DNA from: Mycobacteroides chelonae CCUG 47445
Lineage (GTDB): Bacteria > Actinomycetota > Actinomycetes > Mycobacteriales > Mycobacteriaceae
NCBI RefSeq assembly: GCF_001632805.1
Contig: NZ_CP007220.1
Coordinates: 930,001 to 994,000, forward strand
Direction: 5' to 3'
DNA length: 64,000 nucleotides
Position numbers and translations under genes: made by a program. This document shows, in pieces, positions 61,948 to 64,000 of this stretch (positions within the stretch are counted from its first letter, which is position 1; every line of letters begins with the position of its first letter). A model generated the notes under the pieces. It was not told where the DNA came from. It searched no databases and saw only the letters and a program-made list of their open reading frames with translations.

Positions 61948-63102
61948 ATGGACGAGCACGGCAAGATGCCTTGCGGCACGGTGTGGGAGGTGGCGGGGGT
62001 TTTCTTGCGCCTGGGCATCATCGGGTTCGGTGGTCCGGCGGCGCATATCGCGCTGATGCGCCAGGAGCTGGTGCGCCGGCGAGGTTGGGTTAGCGATGAA
62101 CGGTTCGTGGACCTGATGGGCGCCACCAACTTGATCCCCGGCCCGAACTCGACTGAGCTGGCCATCCACTTGGGTTTTGAGCGGGCGCGCTGGCGGGGCC
62201 TGGTCACCGCCGGGGTGTGTTTTATCGTGCCGGCGGCGCTGATGGTGACTGCGCTGGCCTGGGCGTATGTGCGCTACGGCCAAACGCCGGCTGTCGAAGG
62301 GCTGCTGTACGGGGTGGTGCCGGTGGTCATCGGCATCATCGCCCACGCCTTGTTCGCGCTGCTGCGCACCGTCATCAAAGGTATCGGCCTGGCGCTGCTG
62401 GCCGCCGCCGCCCTGGCCGCCTACCTGGCGGGAGTCAACGAGCTCGTCATTCTGGCCGCCGGGGCGAGCCTGGCCGTTGCGGCACATCTGGCCAAACGGG
62501 CGCGCGGGCAGATACACAGCTTCGTGGCCGCACCCCTTGTCGCCGTGGGCCATCCACTGTTTGTCGACCCCACCGGCGGTCAGCTGACCCAGTTGTTCAC
62601 CACGATGCTCAAAATCGGGGCCGTCCTCTACGGCAGCGGTTACGTGCTGCTGGCCTTCCTGCGCGGCGATTTCGTCGAACGACTCGGCTGGATCACAGGC
62701 CAACAACTCCTCGACGCGGTCTCCATCGGACAAGTAACCCCCGGCCCGGTGTTCACCACCGCCACCTTCATCGGCTATCTCATCGCCGGACCGCTCGGCG
62801 CCCTGGTGGCCACCATCGCGATCTTCCTACCCTCCTTCGTGTTCGTCGGCCTGCTCACCCGCCTCACCGACAAACTACGGTCGCTGCCCTGGACTTCGGC
62901 GCTGCTCGACGGCCTCAACACCACCGCACTGGCCCTCATGGCCGGAGTCACCTGGCAACTGGGCCGCGCAGCCATCATCGACCCACTCACCGCCGCACTG
63001 GCGGTGGCCACCGCAGTCGCGGTCTGGAAAACCAAACTCAATACCGCCTGGTACATCGCTGCCGGAGCCGCCATCGGCCTGGCCCACGCGGCACTGACCT
63101 GA
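61948..63102 (+). CDS. chrA: ChrA-family chromate efflux transporter
   Basis: 384 residues from ATG 61948 behind GGGAGGCG; ATG 61933 is an alternative. The two homologous halves show LGIIGFGGPAAHIALMRQEL then VRRRGWVSDERF, GATNLIPGPNSTELAIHLGF, and in the second half FVERLGWITGQQLLDAVSIG then QVTPGPVFTTATFIGYLIAG. This is the bidomain (long) ChrA pattern. It exports chromate. Located between oxidase and DoxX genes; a PadR regulator lies nearby. Confidence 0.93.
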   Translation: MDEHGKMPCGTVWEVAGVFLRLGIIGFGGPAAHIALMRQELVRRRGWVSDERFVDLMGATNLIPGPNSTELAIHLGFERARWRGLVTAGVCFIVPAALMVTALAWAYVRYGQTPAVEGLLYGVVPVVIGIIAHALFALLRTVIKGIGLALLAAAALAAYLAGVNELVILAAGASLAVAAHLAKRARGQIHSFVAAPLVAVGHPLFVDPTGGQLTQLFTTMLKIGAVLYGSGYVLLAFLRGDFVERLGWITGQQLLDAVSIGQVTPGPVFTTATFIGYLIAGPLGALVATIAIFLPSFVFVGLLTRLTDKLRSLPWTSALLDGLNTTALALMAGVTWQLGRAAIIDPLTAALAVATAVAVWKTKLNTAWYIAAGAAIGLAHAALT

Positions 63103-63164
63103 CAAAGACCCCGGCCGCAGCCACATTCGCGGTCGACAGCGCCCTACATCGGCGGTTAGCCTCA

Positions 63165-63187
63165 CTGATAACGGAACCCGATATCAG
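63165..63187. promoter_or_regulatory. CTGATA/TATCAG inverted repeat upstream of doxX
   Basis: CTGATA (63165-63170) and TATCAG (63182-63187) flank 11 bases that include CCCGATATC, close to the palindrome at 61873. It may be a second site for the same regulator, perhaps the PadR protein at the right edge. Confidence 0.5.
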
Positions 63188-63212
63188 CACTGGGAAAGAT
63201 TCGAGGTCACCC

Positions 63213-63701
63213 ATGTCCGCACCGTCATCGGCCACTTGGTTGCGCCTGGGGCAAACCAGCGCACCGGCAGCAACGATCCTGATCCGCTTCTATGTCGGGC
63301 TCATCTTCTTGTGCGAGGGAATCCTGAAATTCCTACGCCCCGAAACCCTCGGCACCGGCCGCTTCGACAAAGCCGGAATCCCAGCCCCTGCCTTCTTGGC
63401 GAACCTGGACGGAACACTCGAAACTGTCTGCGGCATCCTGCTACTGGCCGGCTTAGCCACCCGCGTGGCCGCGGTGCCGATGATCATCAACATGGCCGGG
63501 GCGCTGCTGATCACCAAAGCTCCCATCCTGTGGGCTGATGCAGCCCTGTTCCCCAAAGCCTCCGGATGGTGGGACTTCATCCACGAATCCCGCACCGACC
63601 TGGCACAACTCTGCGGCGCCACCTTCCTGCTCCTGGCCGGCGCAGGCGCCTACTCGCTGGATGCAGCCATCAACCGCCGGGCAGCGGCCACGAACCCATA
63701 G
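63213..63701 (+). CDS. DoxX-family membrane protein
   Basis: 162 residues from ATG 63213; the longer frame from 62217 runs through chrA and is an artefact. Four membrane helices with the motif ILIRFYVGLIFLCEGILKFL and GILLLAGLATRVAAVPMIIN are typical of DoxX. Relatives support redox or metal-stress responses at the membrane. Probably expressed with or after chrA. Confidence 0.88.
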   Translation: MSAPSSATWLRLGQTSAPAATILIRFYVGLIFLCEGILKFLRPETLGTGRFDKAGIPAPAFLANLDGTLETVCGILLLAGLATRVAAVPMIINMAGALLITKAPILWADAALFPKASGWWDFIHESRTDLAQLCGATFLLLAGAGAYSLDAAINRRAAATNP

Positions 63702-63717
63702 CGAAAGCCACTCAAGA

Positions 63718-64000
63718 TCAAGGTTTTTGCTGATCCAGCATCTCCCGGGCCAGCTCGTCTAGCGCCCGCAAGTCCTCCTTGAGTGCGGCCTTACCCGCAC
63801 GTGTTGCCCGATACAGCCGCCGGGCACGCCCCTCAACGACCAACTGCCGCGATGTCAACAAACCATCGGCCTCCAACCGGTGCAACGTCGGATACAGCGT
63901 GCCCGGGCTGATGTCGTAGCCGTGCCGGGCCAGCTCCTCGGTCATCCACGCACCGTGAACCTCCTCCTCGGCAGCGTGATGCAAGATGTGCAGCCGCACC
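63718..64000 (-). CDS. PadR-family regulator, N-terminus cut by the window edge
   Basis: The frame is open to the window end and terminates at 63718. The winged helix reads WMTEELARHGYDISPGTLYP then TLHRLEADGLL, a PadR hallmark, followed by a C-terminal helix (AALKEDLRALDELAREML). The start lies beyond 64000 or at GTG 63999. PadR proteins often accompany chrA; it may bind the GATATC-type sites at 61873 and 63165. Confidence 0.85.
   Translation of the reverse strand, partial: VRLHILHHAAEEEVHGAWMTEELARHGYDISPGTLYPTLHRLEADGLLTSRQLVVEGRARRLYRATRAGKAALKEDLRALDELAREMLDQQKP

Noticed and set aside
1..64000. tRNA or rRNA genes
   Set aside because: No cloverleaf-like or rRNA-like stretch was recognised by eye; a tRNAscan or Infernal run would be needed to exclude them firmly.

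Overview
The window looks like accessory DNA, an island or a large plasmid, from a rapidly growing mycobacterium or close relative. The evidence is a translationally coupled MmpS/MmpL pair, two tandem MspA-type porins, deazaflavin (F420)-type oxidoreductase relatives, short mycobacterial lipoproteins, high GC content, frequent GTG/TTG starts and genes that often overlap by 4 bases. No rRNA, tRNA, CRISPR array or replication origin was recognised. The left edge cuts a hypothetical gene and the right edge cuts a PadR regulator.

Layout. 1-4.3 kb: a partial unknown gene, then an OLD-family ATPase/TOPRIM protein followed by a protein with a C-terminal HEPN-like RX4H motif (a candidate defence pair). 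4.4-11.1 kb: mobile-element region with a DDE-transposase-like gene, a tyrosine-recombinase-like gene, a divergent XRE regulator across a perfect 13-bp inverted repeat, an XRE/DUF6932-like/unknown trio, and an unknown/ribbon-helix-helix pair. 11.4-26.2 kb: lipid and xenobiotic genes (DUF1254 lipoprotein, arylsulfatase, MmpS/MmpL, two SDRs, carboxylesterase, ene-reductase) with three TetR regulators, each beside an operator-like repeat. 26.3-32.7 kb: small accessory genes, including a RacO/RacP-like pair, a zinc-finger protein, a DUF6262 remnant, a pirin and a decayed Ddn-type gene.

32.7-37.2 kb: a second locus resembling 4.4-11.1 kb. It carries an identical 1840-bp copy of the transposase segment, a truncated copy of the unknown gene, the RHH gene and the same small downstream gene, with a ClC channel gene lying between the last two. 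37.4-48.7 kb: two copies of a methyltransferase plus thioredoxin-like lipoprotein cassette (the second has lost its CxxC), a frameshifted MarR gene, an esterase, a Ddn-type enzyme, and an XRE/MmyB-type regulator beside two alpha/beta hydrolases with cysteine at the nucleophile elbow. Three palindromes sharing the core TATGCAA lie upstream of the ClC, methyltransferase/lipoprotein and MarR genes and may mark one regulon.

48.9-55.3 kb: a frameshifted GbsR/MarR-type regulator divergent from a three-gene drug-type ABC exporter with a 16-bp palindrome between them, then two MspA-type porins, a proline-rich exported protein and a small putative DNA-binding protein. 55.4-64 kb: metal resistance. It holds an arsI/cadI-like, ACR3, arsC and second arsC-like operon, with a divergent arsR carrying a premature stop codon, two coupled multicopper oxidases, a ChrA transporter, a DoxX protein and a PadR regulator. 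Several regulators in the window (MarR, GbsR-type, ArsR) are broken while their likely operators look intact.
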